Below are positions 25,662 to 38,037 of a stretch of 64,000 nt of DNA, in pieces. The DNA is from Ga0077527 sp964433345. Its GTDB lineage: Bacteria; Pseudomonadota; Gammaproteobacteria; Burkholderiales; SG8-41. The notes under the pieces were generated by a model. That model was not told the origin of the DNA. It worked only from the letters and a program-made list of their open reading frames with translations, and ran no database searches. The stretch lies in NCBI GenBank assembly GCA_964433345.1, contig CAYSQJ010000008.1, positions 78,957 through 142,956 on the forward strand. The letters are read 5' to 3'. Positions within the stretch are counted from its first letter, which is position 1. Every line of letters starts with the position of its first letter. A program made the position numbers and the translations under genes.

Positions 25662-28352
25662 GTGGCCAACAATGCATTCAACTCCCTCCGCGAATTCAAA
25701 CTGAAGTCCGGCAAGACCGGAAAATACTATTCGCTGGCCGCACTTGAAGAGGCTGGTCTTGGCAAGACATCCCGGCTGCCCGTCAGCCTGCGCGTGGTTC
25801 TGGAGTCCGTACTGCGCAACTGTGACGGCAAACGCATCACCGAGGATGCCGTCAAGGCCCTCGCCGGCTGGAAACCCAATGCACCGCGGACGCAGGAAGT
25901 GCCCTTCGTGCTCGCCCGCATCATGCTGCAGGACATGGCCGGATTTCCCGCACTGAACGACTTCGCCGCGATGCGCGCCGAAGCCAAGCGCCAGAAATTC
26001 GAACCGACCAAGATCGAGCCCCTGGTGCCGGTGGACCTGGTCGTCGATCACTCGGTGGTCGTCGACGTGCACAACTCCAAGGACGCCCTGCGCCGGAACA
26101 TGGAAATCGAATTCGAACGCAACGGCGAGCGTTACACCTTCCTCAAGTGGGCCAAGCAGGCCTTCTCCGGCATCCGCGTCGTGCCCCCCGGCAACGGCAT
26201 CTGCCACCAGGTCAACCTCGAATACCTGTCGCGCGGCGTCTGGGAAAAGGACGGCATCTACTATCCTGACTCGACGGTCGGCACCGACTCCCACACGACG
26301 ATGGTCAACGCCATCGGCGTGCTGGCCTGGGGTGTGGGCGGCATCGAGGCCGAAGCCGGCATGCTCGGCCAGCCCTACTACTTCCTCGAGCCCGATGTCG
26401 TCGGCGTGCACATGACCGGCAAGCTCAAGCCCGGCGTCACCGCAACCGACCTCGTGCTCACCGTCACCGAACTGCTGCGCAAGACCAACGTCGTCAACAA
26501 GTTCGTCGAGTACTTCGGCGAAGGCGCCGCTTCGCTGTCCCCGACCGACCGCGCCACCGTGGCCAACATGTCGCCCGACTACGGCGCGACCTGCGGCTTC
26601 TTCGCGATCGACGAAAAAACGCTCGAGTACTACCGGATGTCCGGCCGCGAGGAACACTGCGACGCCATCGAGTCCTACCTCAAGGTCCAGGGCATGTTCG
26701 GCATCCCGAAAAAGGGCGATATCGATTACACCCAGGTCGTCGAACTCGACCTGTCGACCGTGCGCCCCAGTGTCTCCGGCCCGAAACAGCCGGAAGAGCG
26801 CATCAACCTCGAGGGCATCGGCGCGCGCTTCACCGAACTGTTCTCCAAGCCGGTCGCCGAAAGCGGCTACAACAAGCCCGCCGCCGACCTCGGCAAGCGC
26901 TTCCCGGTGGCCAACAGCGCCATCGGCGACGTCGGCCATGGCGACATCGGCATCGCGGCCATCACCTCCTGCACCAACACTTCGAATCCCTGGGTGCTGC
27001 TGGCGGCTGGCCTGCTCGCGAAAAAGGCGGTTGAAAAAGGCATGAAACCGCATCCGCGGGTGAAGACTTCGCTGGCGCCCGGCTCGAAAGTGGTCACCGC
27101 CTACCTCAAGGATTCTGGCCTGCTGCCCTACCTCGAGCAGCTCGGCTTCCACGTCGTCGCCTACGGCTGCACCACCTGCATGGGCCTCGCCGGTCCGCTG
27201 GACAAGGATCTTGAAGACAGCATCGTCAAGAACGACGTCATTGCCGCTGCCGTGCTCTCCGGCAACCGCAACTTCGAGGCGCGCGTGCACCAGAGCCTGA
27301 AAGCCAACTTCCTGATGAGCCCGCCTCTGGTGGTCGCCTTCGCGCTCGCCGGCACCGTGATCAAGAATGTCGACACCGACCCGATCGGCAAGGACAAGGA
27401 CGGCAAGCCGGTGTTCCTGAAGGACCTGTGGCCGACGCCGGAGGAAGTCGACGCCGTGATGAAGTTCGCCACCAATCCCGCAAACTTCAAGCGCGAGTAC
27501 GGCGACCTCTCAGGCGCCAAGGACCTGTGGGACGCAATCCCCGAAGCCAAGGGTGCGCTGTTCCAGTGGGACAACAAGTCGACCTACATGCTCGAGCCGC
27601 CGCTGTTCGAAGGTTTCAAGAAGGAACTGCCGAAAGTCAGCGACGTCAAGGGTGGCCGCGCGCTGGGCATCTTCGGCAACAAGCTGACCACCGATCACAT
27701 CAGCCCGGTGGCGCCGATCCGCAAGGGCACGCTGGCCGGCGACTGGCTGATCGCCGCCGGCAGCACCGACCTGTCGAGCTTCGGCTCGCGCCGCACCAAC
27801 CATGAGGTCATGGTTCGCGGCGCCTTCGCCAATCCGCGCATCAAGAACCTGATGATTCCGGGCAGCGAGGGCGGCGTCACCCTGCACCAGCCGAGCGGTG
27901 ACAAGATGCAGATTTTTGACGCCTCCATGCGTTACCAGAAGGACGGCGTGCCGCTGTTCGTGTTCGGCGGCGAAGCCTACGGCACCGGCTCCTCCCGCGA
28001 CTGGGCGGCCAAGGGCACCCAGATGCTGGGCATCAAGGTTGTTGTCGCGCGCGGCTTTGAACGCATCCACCGCTCCAACCTGATCGGCATGGGCGTACTG
28101 CCCTGCCAGTTCAAGGGCGACGACAGCGTGCAGTCTCTGGGCATCACCGGCGAGGAAACCTTCGATCTGCTCGGTGTGGAAGGCGGCAACGTCAAACCGA
28201 TGCAGGACGTCACCCTGGTCATCCACCGCAAGGACGGTTCGACCCAGAACGTCACCGTCACCCTGCGCGTGGATTCGCCGATCGAAGTGGAATACCTCAA
28301 GCACGGCGGCATCCTGCCGTATGTTCTGCGCGAGTTGATGGCCGCCGCCTGA
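25662..28352 (+). CDS. acnA: aconitate hydratase, AcnA/IRP1 type (first of a tandem pair)
   Basis: This 896-residue [4Fe-4S] aconitase interconverts citrate and isocitrate. Cluster cysteines are C437 (SCTNTSNP) and C503/C506 (GCTTCMG). Other family motifs are DSHTTMVNAIGVLAWGVGGIEAEA, the swivelling C-terminal domain with LTTDHISPVAPI, and GEAYGTGSSRDWAAKG. Start: GTG 25662 behind AAGGAG. It is followed after 19 bases by a second, closely similar gene. One of the pair may serve 2-methyl-cis-aconitate hydration for the adjacent prpCD. This copy's motifs are those of general AcnA. Confidence 0.93.
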   Translation: MANNAFNSLREFKLKSGKTGKYYSLAALEEAGLGKTSRLPVSLRVVLESVLRNCDGKRITEDAVKALAGWKPNAPRTQEVPFVLARIMLQDMAGFPALNDFAAMRAEAKRQKFEPTKIEPLVPVDLVVDHSVVVDVHNSKDALRRNMEIEFERNGERYTFLKWAKQAFSGIRVVPPGNGICHQVNLEYLSRGVWEKDGIYYPDSTVGTDSHTTMVNAIGVLAWGVGGIEAEAGMLGQPYYFLEPDVVGVHMTGKLKPGVTATDLVLTVTELLRKTNVVNKFVEYFGEGAASLSPTDRATVANMSPDYGATCGFFAIDEKTLEYYRMSGREEHCDAIESYLKVQGMFGIPKKGDIDYTQVVELDLSTVRPSVSGPKQPEERINLEGIGARFTELFSKPVAESGYNKPAADLGKRFPVANSAIGDVGHGDIGIAAITSCTNTSNPWVLLAAGLLAKKAVEKGMKPHPRVKTSLAPGSKVVTAYLKDSGLLPYLEQLGFHVVAYGCTTCMGLAGPLDKDLEDSIVKNDVIAAAVLSGNRNFEARVHQSLKANFLMSPPLVVAFALAGTVIKNVDTDPIGKDKDGKPVFLKDLWPTPEEVDAVMKFATNPANFKREYGDLSGAKDLWDAIPEAKGALFQWDNKSTYMLEPPLFEGFKKELPKVSDVKGGRALGIFGNKLTTDHISPVAPIRKGTLAGDWLIAAGSTDLSSFGSRRTNHEVMVRGAFANPRIKNLMIPGSEGGVTLHQPSGDKMQIFDASMRYQKDGVPLFVFGGEAYGTGSSRDWAAKGTQMLGIKVVVARGFERIHRSNLIGMGVLPCQFKGDDSVQSLGITGEETFDLLGVEGGNVKPMQDVTLVIHRKDGSTQNVTVTLRVDSPIEVEYLKHGGILPYVLRELMAAA

Positions 28353-28371
28353 TACAAGGAAAAAACACACC

Positions 28372-31074
<2,703 letters not shown>

Positions 31075-31126
31075 GAAGCAGACAAGGCGCGCAATACATA
31101 CGGCCCTGCCGGATATCACCGCCAAT

Positions 31127-31162
31127 AAAAAACGGGACGAGCAATGCTCGTCCCGTTTTTTT
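31127..31162. terminator. bidirectional terminator between aconitase and malic enzyme genes
   Basis: A perfect 11-bp stem (ACGGGACGAGC / GCTCGTCCCGT, 3-base loop AAT) is flanked by A-run and T-run on either side. It can therefore end transcription from both the plus-strand aconitase and the minus-strand malic enzyme gene. Confidence 0.92.
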
Positions 31163-31180
31163 GTCTCATGAATGCCGTGA

Positions 31181-32821
31181 TTACCGCTGGTGCGGATCGT
31201 ACATCTGCGCCTCTATGTCCTTGAGCATTTCCCGCTCCGCGAGGCGGCCGGCAATGCCGCTCTCCTTCGCCGAATTGGCAATGGCCGCCGCAATGTGCGC
31301 GGAAACCTCGCGGATGCGCGGCAGCGCCGGATAAAGGCTGCCCTGCGCCAGATCGGACTCGGTGACCAGCTGCGCCAGCGTGTGCGCCGATTTCATGAAC
31401 ATGTCATCCGTGATCGCCCTGGCCTTGCAGGCGATGGCGCCCAGCCCGATGCCGGGAAAAATGTAGCTGTTGTTGCCCTGCCGCGGCACGAAAGTCTGCC
31501 CGTGGACCGTCACCGGATCAAAGGGACTGCCGCAGGCGAACAGCGCCCGGCCGCCGCTCCAGCGGTAGGCTTCCTCGGCAGTGCATTCGGACTGCGAGGT
31601 CGGGTTCGACAGCGCGAAGATGATGGGGCGCTCGTTGAGCTTTGCCATTTCCTCGATGATCGCGCGGGTGAATGTGCCACCAACCGCCGACACGCCGATG
31701 ATTGCCGTCGGCTTCAGCATGCGGACAGCCTCAAGGAAATCCGTCACCGGCGGGTGATCATGGGCATAGTTCAGCTTGTGGTGCGCAAGGTCCTTGCGGC
31801 TCTTCACCACCAGCCCCTTCGAGTCCACCAGCCAGCAATTGCGCCGTGCCTGGTCGAGCTGCATCCCCTGCGCCACCGTCGCCGAAGCGATCAGGTCGGC
31901 AATTCCGGTGGCCGCCTCGCCGGCGCCAAGGAACAGCACGCGCTGGTCGGTCAGCTTCGCACCAGTCACGCGCAGCGCCGAGAAAATGCCGGCCAGCGCC
32001 ACTGCCGCCGTGCCCTGGATATCGTCATTGAAGCTGCTCACGCGGTCGCGGTAGTTTTCCAGCAGGCGGAATGCGTTGTGGTTGGCGAAGTCCTCCCACT
32101 GGATGACGACGCCGGGAAACACTTCCTGCGCGGCATTGACGAACTCCTCGATGAAGGCGTCGTACTCGGCCCCAGTCACCCGCTTCTGGCGAAGCCCCAC
32201 GTAGAACGGATCATTGCGCACGGCGTCGTTGTTGCAGCCCACATCCAGCGTCACCGGCAGGCATTGCGTCGGATGGATGCCGGCGCAGGCCGTGTACAGC
32301 GACAGTTTGCCCACCGGTATGCCCATGCCGTGGGCACCGAGGTCGCCCAGCCCGAGGATGCGCTCGCCATCGGTGACCACGATGATGCCCGCCTGGTACG
32401 GCCAGTTGCGCAGCACCTTCGCGATGTTGCCGCGGTCCTTGATGCTGATGAACATGCCGCGCGGACGCTGGAACACCTGTCCGAATTTCTGGCAGGCAAG
32501 GCCGACGACCGGCGTGTAGACGATCGGCTGCATTTCGTCGATGTGGTCCACCAGTATCCGGAAAAACAGGTCTTCATTCCGGTCGTGCAGAGCGTTCAGT
32601 GCCACGAACTTGTCCAGCGGATCGCTCAGCTTGCGAAAAGTGATCAGGAAGCGCTCCGCCTGCTCCGTCTGTGTATGCACGCGCGGCGGCAGCAGTCCGC
32701 GCAGGCCCAGCGTGTCGCGCTCGGCTTCCGTGAACGCGGTGCCCCGGTTCAGAACCGGATCGCGCAGTACATCCAGCCCCCGCGGCGTCCTGTCGGCGCC
32801 GTTCGTACCTGCCTTGCCCAT
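31181..32821 (-). CDS. maeA: NAD-dependent malic enzyme
   Basis: This 546-residue enzyme decarboxylates malate to pyruvate. It is of the long SfcA/MaeA type. Seen: IVYTPVVGLACQKF with the catalytic Tyr, VTDGERILGLGDLGAHGMGIPVGK, divalent-metal FNDDIQGTAAV, Rossmann VLFLGAGEAATGIADL, and FALSNPTSQSECTAEEAY. Start ATG 32821 behind AGGAG. A single-gene unit ending at the shared terminator. Confidence 0.93.
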   Translation of the reverse strand: MGKAGTNGADRTPRGLDVLRDPVLNRGTAFTEAERDTLGLRGLLPPRVHTQTEQAERFLITFRKLSDPLDKFVALNALHDRNEDLFFRILVDHIDEMQPIVYTPVVGLACQKFGQVFQRPRGMFISIKDRGNIAKVLRNWPYQAGIIVVTDGERILGLGDLGAHGMGIPVGKLSLYTACAGIHPTQCLPVTLDVGCNNDAVRNDPFYVGLRQKRVTGAEYDAFIEEFVNAAQEVFPGVVIQWEDFANHNAFRLLENYRDRVSSFNDDIQGTAAVALAGIFSALRVTGAKLTDQRVLFLGAGEAATGIADLIASATVAQGMQLDQARRNCWLVDSKGLVVKSRKDLAHHKLNYAHDHPPVTDFLEAVRMLKPTAIIGVSAVGGTFTRAIIEEMAKLNERPIIFALSNPTSQSECTAEEAYRWSGGRALFACGSPFDPVTVHGQTFVPRQGNNSYIFPGIGLGAIACKARAITDDMFMKSAHTLAQLVTESDLAQGSLYPALPRIREVSAHIAAAIANSAKESGIAGRLAEREMLKDIEAQMYDPHQR

Positions 32822-33013
32822 TTATTGCTCCTGTCGGTTTGGGCGCGCATCCTGGAGATGCGCGGTCGGCGTGCGCGCAGGCACGCCGGTTGAATTTCCC
32901 GTGGTGAAGCGGATTGCCGCTTCCAATGTGGACTGCATTCTACGATTTCAGGCCGGAATCGGCCAGCACGGCGGGACGCGCGTCCATGACAAAAATCCCC
33001 GTCTTGCAGGCGG

Positions 33014-35509
33014 CTAAAGCGGCAAATCGAAATAAAAGGTCGAGCCCTGCCCCGGTTCCGATTCAAAGCCGATCTCGCCGTTCATGCGCTCAACCAGCGC
33101 CTTGCAGATGGACAACCCGAGTCCGGTGCCGCCTTTCCTGCGGGCGTCCGAATTGTCCGCACGTTCGAAACGGCGGAAGATGGTGTCCCTGAAACTGGCC
33201 GCAATGCCCGGACCATGATCACGCACCGCAATCCGCACTGCCTGGCCCCGCCGCTCGGCACTGACTTCGACTTCGCCGTTTTCCGGCGAAAACTTCGCTG
33301 CGTTCGAGATCAGGTTGGTCAGCACCTGCAGCAGCCGGTCATGGTCGGCCGCCACCGTGAACTCCGGCCCCGGCAGCAGTATCAGCCGGGCATGATGCAT
33401 CCCGGCATAGGGCTGGTTGATGCGGACTGCGTGCTCGAGCACCCCGCGCAGCTGGAGGGGCTTGAGGTCCAGCGTCATCTGCCCGGAATCGATTTTCTCC
33501 AGGTCGAGCACGTCGTTGATCAGCGCCGACAGCCGTTCGCTGTTCTGGCAGGCCATGTCGATAAAATTCGCGGTATCGGCGTCCAGCCCCCTGGCCGTCT
33601 CGCGCGCCAGGCCCAGGGCACCGATGATTGCGGTCAGCGGTGTGCGCAATTCGTGGCTGACCGTCGAAATGAACTCGTTTTTCATGCGTTCGATTTCCTT
33701 GGTCGCGGTGATGTCGGCATTCGTTCCCGTCATCCGCAAGGCTTTGCCGGAGGCATCGCGCTCCGAGACCTTGGCACGGCTGAGTATCCAGCGCCATTCG
33801 CCGAAGCGGTTGCGCACGCGGTGCTGCACCTCGTAGAAACGGGCTTCGCCTTTGAGCACCGGCACCAGGCTCTGCTGCAGATGTTCGCGGTCCTCCGGAT
33901 GCACCATGTGCTGCAGTTCGTCGATGGTGGTGACGGTTTCAAGCTTCTCCCCGCCCATCATCAACTGCCACTGCTCGCTGAGCCGGACCTCGCCGCTGGC
34001 GATGTCCCAGTCGAACAGCGCGAGGTTCGAACCCTCCAGCGCCATGCCCAGCCGCTCGCGGCTCTCCAGCAAGGCGTCGGTGGCCCGCTTGCGCTCGGTG
34101 ATGTCCTCGACGATGCCGACATAGCCGGCGATCCCGCCGTCCTCGCGAATTGCACCTGCAAGAACCGTCACCCAGATCACGCCTTTTCCCGCCCGCAACA
34201 TCCGGTAGCTGCGTGCAGCCTCAGGCGCACGATCACGGACCATCGCCTGCCAGTCGCCCCGCAGCTGTTCGCGGTCCTCGGGATGCACCGCAGCCAGCCA
34301 GCCCTCGCCCGCGGCTGCCGCGGCCGGCAGGCCGGACAGGCTCTCGTAGCGCGGGTTGATATAGGTATAAGCACCGGCAGCGTCAGTCCGGAAAATGCCC
34401 AGTGGCGATGCATCGCTCATCGCCTGCCATTCCGCCTCGCGCCGCCGGACTTCGCGCGTCATCTGCCCCGCGATCCTCAGCGCGCGGCTGCGCGTGTTCC
34501 ACAGCGACCACAACATCGCGAGCAGCAGCAGATGTATGGAAACCCCTCCCAGCAGCACCAGTCGTGGCGTGGTGCCATCCACGGATGCCTCGAACTCCGG
34601 CGTCGAGGCCATGTGCAGAGTCCAGACCTGGCCGAGCACCGGCAGCTCCGTTCTCCATTCGAATCGCGGAAGCCCCTGCCCGGCCGGTATGCTGGTAAAC
34701 ATCAGGGTATCCGGCGTGGCGAGCCGGCCGTCATGCAGTGCCAGGGACAGGCTGCGCTGATTGCCGAGTATGCGCTGCATCAGGTCTCCGACCCGGAAAT
34801 GGGCAAACACGAACCCTTCGACGGCGTGACGACGCTGCGCCGCAGTTTCCGGCGAGAGACTGCTGTGGCTGACCGGGACATACATCGCCACGCCGGCCTG
34901 GACATCCTCGTCGGTCTCCTGAAGCAGCCTGAGTCGTCCCGACATTGCCGGCCCGCCGCTGACCATGGCGCGCTCCAGCGCGGCTCGGCGCACCGGATCG
35001 GACAGGGCATCAAAACCTACGGCGCGAAGATTGCGGCCGGAAAAGGGCTCGATATAGGCAACCGGCACGTATTCGTCCCGCTCTCCGGGTGGATGCACCC
35101 GGTAGCCTGAATAACCGGCATCGCGGATGCGCCCAACGAAGGCATCCATCCCGCTCGCGGTCACGCGCGGCGCATAGCCCATGCCCTGAATGCCGGGATA
35201 ATAGCTGTCGAGCCGGAGGTTTTCGTAGTAGCTGCGCCATTCATCACGTCCCACGGCCCGGGAGGCCGCGAAAAGGCCTGCCGCTCCCCGCAATACCTGC
35301 TCGTAGTCCAGCAGGCGGCCGGCGATGGTGTCGCGGATCTGCACTGCGCGTGCCTCGAAATCGGCATGCGCCGCACTTTCAACCTTGTCCACTTCGGCAT
35401 CCCAGGCCCGCATCACCAGCACCGCGGGCAGCACGACCGCAAGTGCTATCGCGATGGCGTTGTAAACCGGCTCCTTCAGGAAAACCAGCCGGCTGCGCAG
35501 ACTGCTCAT
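33014..35509 (-). CDS. CHASE-PAS-PAS sensor histidine kinase
   Basis: This 831-residue membrane kinase has two transmembrane segments (about 15-34 and 292-312) that bracket a periplasmic CHASE domain (about 75-265; YYPGIQGMGYAPRV..., GRNLRAVGFD). Two PAS domains follow (about 335-455 and 460-580), then HisKA with phospho-acceptor H619 in SHELRTPLTAI. The HATPase has N box NLISNAAKFS, G1 DHGPGIA and G2 GTGLGLSI. CHASE domains sense small extracellular ligands. Start ATG 35509 overlaps the stop of the glycosyltransferase (ATGA) and has GGAGG upstream; the open frame beyond it is antisense noise. The partner is almost certainly the receiver-only protein encoded first in this operon. Confidence 0.92.
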   Translation of the reverse strand: MSSLRSRLVFLKEPVYNAIAIALAVVLPAVLVMRAWDAEVDKVESAAHADFEARAVQIRDTIAGRLLDYEQVLRGAAGLFAASRAVGRDEWRSYYENLRLDSYYPGIQGMGYAPRVTASGMDAFVGRIRDAGYSGYRVHPPGERDEYVPVAYIEPFSGRNLRAVGFDALSDPVRRAALERAMVSGGPAMSGRLRLLQETDEDVQAGVAMYVPVSHSSLSPETAAQRRHAVEGFVFAHFRVGDLMQRILGNQRSLSLALHDGRLATPDTLMFTSIPAGQGLPRFEWRTELPVLGQVWTLHMASTPEFEASVDGTTPRLVLLGGVSIHLLLLAMLWSLWNTRSRALRIAGQMTREVRRREAEWQAMSDASPLGIFRTDAAGAYTYINPRYESLSGLPAAAAAGEGWLAAVHPEDREQLRGDWQAMVRDRAPEAARSYRMLRAGKGVIWVTVLAGAIREDGGIAGYVGIVEDITERKRATDALLESRERLGMALEGSNLALFDWDIASGEVRLSEQWQLMMGGEKLETVTTIDELQHMVHPEDREHLQQSLVPVLKGEARFYEVQHRVRNRFGEWRWILSRAKVSERDASGKALRMTGTNADITATKEIERMKNEFISTVSHELRTPLTAIIGALGLARETARGLDADTANFIDMACQNSERLSALINDVLDLEKIDSGQMTLDLKPLQLRGVLEHAVRINQPYAGMHHARLILLPGPEFTVAADHDRLLQVLTNLISNAAKFSPENGEVEVSAERRGQAVRIAVRDHGPGIAASFRDTIFRRFERADNSDARRKGGTGLGLSICKALVERMNGEIGFESEPGQGSTFYFDLPL

Positions 35510-36933
35510 TTGGCACCTCCGCCGCCACCGGTCTGCCAGCTGGCGCTGCGCGTCATCTCGCCCCAGCGCGCCTTCGACCGGGCCATCCACAGCAGCAGCC
35601 CCCACAGGCGCCAAAGGGAATTGAGCTGCCGGTAACCGAAATTCTCGACCACCACCATCAGCAGCAGCACGGCAACCTGTCCCGGTTTCGGATAGATGTG
35701 AAAAGACATCTCCTCCAGCAGCAGCGAACTGACCGAAAGCACCAGGCCGAAACCGAAAGCCACCAGCATGAAAGTCAGGAACGCCTCTCCGGATACCAAG
35801 CCGAACAGGAATGCAGCAATCATGAAGGCGTAACCCGCAACCTCCAGCAGCGGTCCCAGCCATTCGAAAATCACCATGAACGGAAAGGCCAGCCAGCCGG
35901 CGGCACCGCCCCGCCGGTGAAACAGCAGGCCGATGTTCATGGTCAGGCTCTCCGACAGTCCGCGCTGCCAGCGCACACGCTGGTTTTTCAGCACGCGCAG
36001 CGACTCCGGCGCCTCGGTCCAGCAGATCGGATCGGGCACGAACACGATGCGGTAGGGAATGCGCCGGGTCCGGTGCAGGCGATGCAGCCGCACCACAAGT
36101 TCCATGTCCTCGCCAACGGTATCCCGGCGGTAGCCGCCCGCGGCCACGACCACGTCCTTGCGGAACAGCCCGAAGGCACCGGAGATGATCAGCACCGCGT
36201 TGAGCGGCGACCAGCCCATGCGCCCGAACAGGAAGGCGCGCAGGTACTCCACGATCTGCAAAAGGGCCAGCGGATTGCGCGGCAGGCCCACACTGGCCAG
36301 AAAACCGTTGTCGACCTTGCAGCCATTGGCAATGCGCACAGTGCCGCCTGCGGCGATGGTCCGTGGATCCTCGAGGAAAGGCTCCACCACCCGCTTCAGG
36401 CTGTCCCGCTCGAGAACCGAGTCGGCATCCACGCCGCAGAACAGCGGATAGCGCGAGGCATTGATGCCGGCATTCAATGCGTCCGCCTTGCCGCCGTTTT
36501 CCTTGTCGATCACGCGCAGTGACGGATGAGTGGCCGAGCGGTAGATGCCCCGCACCGGCTGCGCCGGCAGGCGCTGCCAGTAGGCTTCGGGAAACGGCAG
36601 CAGCGAAAACTCGCGGCGCAGGGCGTCCATCGTCCCGTCCTTCGAGCCGTCGTTGATGACGACCACCTCGTAATCGGGGTAATTGAGCTGCAGCATGGAG
36701 CGCACGGAGCCGGCTATCGTGGCCTCCTCGTTGTAGGCCGGCACCAGCACCGAAACCGGGGGCTCGAATCCGCTGATGCCCCGCGGCAGGTCGTCGAGGC
36801 TGTGCGACTCGATATAGCGCTTCAGCCCTCCCAGCGACAGCAGATTGAGCATCAGGTAGCCGCCGTTGATGCCGACGAAATACAGCATGAAAAACCACTG
36901 CAGACCGGCAACCCAGTCGAAATCCGCGCTCAT
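35506..36933 (-). CDS. membrane glycosyltransferase family 2 (processive, YaiP/NodC-like)
   Basis: This 475-residue enzyme is predicted to build a surface polysaccharide from a nucleotide sugar. It has an N-terminal membrane helix (13-33), a GT2 catalytic domain with D95 (VINDGSKDG), D169-A-D171 (metal/nucleotide), GED (274-276, acceptor and base) and QRVRW (318-322, the processive-synthase signature), and several C-terminal membrane helices (about 340-470). Start ATG 36933, GAGGGG upstream, overlapping the stop of the HEAT gene by four bases. In E. coli a related GT (yaiP) sits beside yaiO, whose homologue is two genes upstream here. Sugar and product are unknown. Confidence 0.9.
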   Translation of the reverse strand: MSADFDWVAGLQWFFMLYFVGINGGYLMLNLLSLGGLKRYIESHSLDDLPRGISGFEPPVSVLVPAYNEEATIAGSVRSMLQLNYPDYEVVVINDGSKDGTMDALRREFSLLPFPEAYWQRLPAQPVRGIYRSATHPSLRVIDKENGGKADALNAGINASRYPLFCGVDADSVLERDSLKRVVEPFLEDPRTIAAGGTVRIANGCKVDNGFLASVGLPRNPLALLQIVEYLRAFLFGRMGWSPLNAVLIISGAFGLFRKDVVVAAGGYRRDTVGEDMELVVRLHRLHRTRRIPYRIVFVPDPICWTEAPESLRVLKNQRVRWQRGLSESLTMNIGLLFHRRGGAAGWLAFPFMVIFEWLGPLLEVAGYAFMIAAFLFGLVSGEAFLTFMLVAFGFGLVLSVSSLLLEEMSFHIYPKPGQVAVLLLMVVVENFGYRQLNSLWRLWGLLLWMARSKARWGEMTRSASWQTGGGGGAK

Positions 36934-38030
36934 CGGCTGCGCCCCTCGGCCATCACCTGGCCCAGCATGTCCGCTGCGTAGCGGTCGTCCAGGGAGGCGC
37001 GGATCCTCTCGATTTCCTCCGCACCGGTGGACGGCAGCGCAATCAGGGCACGCGCTGCGTGGTAACGCACCCACCAGTGCGCATCCTGCAGCATCGCGAC
37101 CAGCAACTGGCGGTCGCCGGCCTCACCGATCCGCGACAGCAGCCGCGCTGCCGCGACGCGGACCACCCAGGATTCATGCAAGGCGCAGGACCGGGCAAGC
37201 CCGAGTTCACGCGGATCGCTCAACAGGCGAAGTCCTGCCGCCTTCACTTCGGGATCATCCGATTCGCGCACGACTCGCGCCGCGGCTTCACCGGCAAGCG
37301 CCGTGTGCGCGACTTCCATCATGCGCAGCAGGCGCACGGTCTGCCGCGGACTCCCGCCGGCCTTGAGTGCCGCCACCAGGGGAAGGCTTACCCGGTCGGG
37401 CCCGGCCTCCTTCAGCATCGCCACCAGCCTTGCCAGCGGCCAGTCCTCGCGCGCGGCCATGACCATCACCAGCCAGGCGAGCGTGGCCTCGGCGTCGATG
37501 TCCAGCAGCGCGCGCGCCGCCGCCAGCGACAGCAGCGGCGAGGGATGCGACACCAGGGCGCGCAGCTCCTGCCAGCGCTGCCGATCACCAAGATGTCCGA
37601 GCGTGATGATGGCGATCAGGCGCTCGCGCAGGTCGCCGCTCTGCAGCATATCCCGTGCGACGGCATCGATACCCATCTTCCGCGCAAGCACCTCGAGATT
37701 GCCGCGCGCGCTGCCCTCGAGGGATTCGTGATGGTGATTCCAAAGCTTCATGAAGTGGTAACGCATCGGGCGTGGCACCACAGGCAGCACCTCCGGCACG
37801 CCGAACACGCATTCGGCGAGCAGGGGCTGCCATTGTGCGGCGTACCGCCGCTCGCGTCGGGTCCGCAACACCAGGCGCAATCGCAGCAGGAACACCGCAA
37901 CCAGCATCAGCAGTGAAAAACCGATGATGCCCAGGCCGATCTGAAACACCAGCGCGAGCAAGGGATCCTGGGGCAGCCAGGACGCAAAAGCCTGTTCAGG
38001 TGGCGGCGAAAACCCGGTGTCGAGACGCAA
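36930..38030 (-). CDS. membrane-anchored HEAT-repeat protein
   Basis: This 366-residue protein has one long N-terminal membrane segment (about 24-52) and a basic stretch (RLRLVLRTRRERRY). A solenoid of about six to seven HEAT-like helical pairs follows, with recurrent patterns such as LRERLIAIITLGHLGD, LLSLAAARALLDID, SWVVRVAAARLLSRIGEAGD and HWWVRYHAARALIALPS. Such scaffolds bind proteins. In this operon it likely organises the synthase, the kinase or the export barrel at the inner membrane. Start: TTG 38030 with AGGCG upstream, seven bases after the yaiO-like stop; no ATG is available before the membrane helix. Confidence 0.82.
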   Translation of the reverse strand: MRLDTGFSPPPEQAFASWLPQDPLLALVFQIGLGIIGFSLLMLVAVFLLRLRLVLRTRRERRYAAQWQPLLAECVFGVPEVLPVVPRPMRYHFMKLWNHHHESLEGSARGNLEVLARKMGIDAVARDMLQSGDLRERLIAIITLGHLGDRQRWQELRALVSHPSPLLSLAAARALLDIDAEATLAWLVMVMAAREDWPLARLVAMLKEAGPDRVSLPLVAALKAGGSPRQTVRLLRMMEVAHTALAGEAAARVVRESDDPEVKAAGLRLLSDPRELGLARSCALHESWVVRVAAARLLSRIGEAGDRQLLVAMLQDAHWWVRYHAARALIALPSTGAEEIERIRASLDDRYAADMLGQVMAEGRSR

Positions 38031-38037
38031 GACGCGC

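Noticed and set aside
35510..36898. Extension of the histidine kinase frame to 1294 codons
   Set aside because: The extra part is an alternative frame of the glycosyltransferase gene; ATGA overlap and GGAGG mark the start at 35509.
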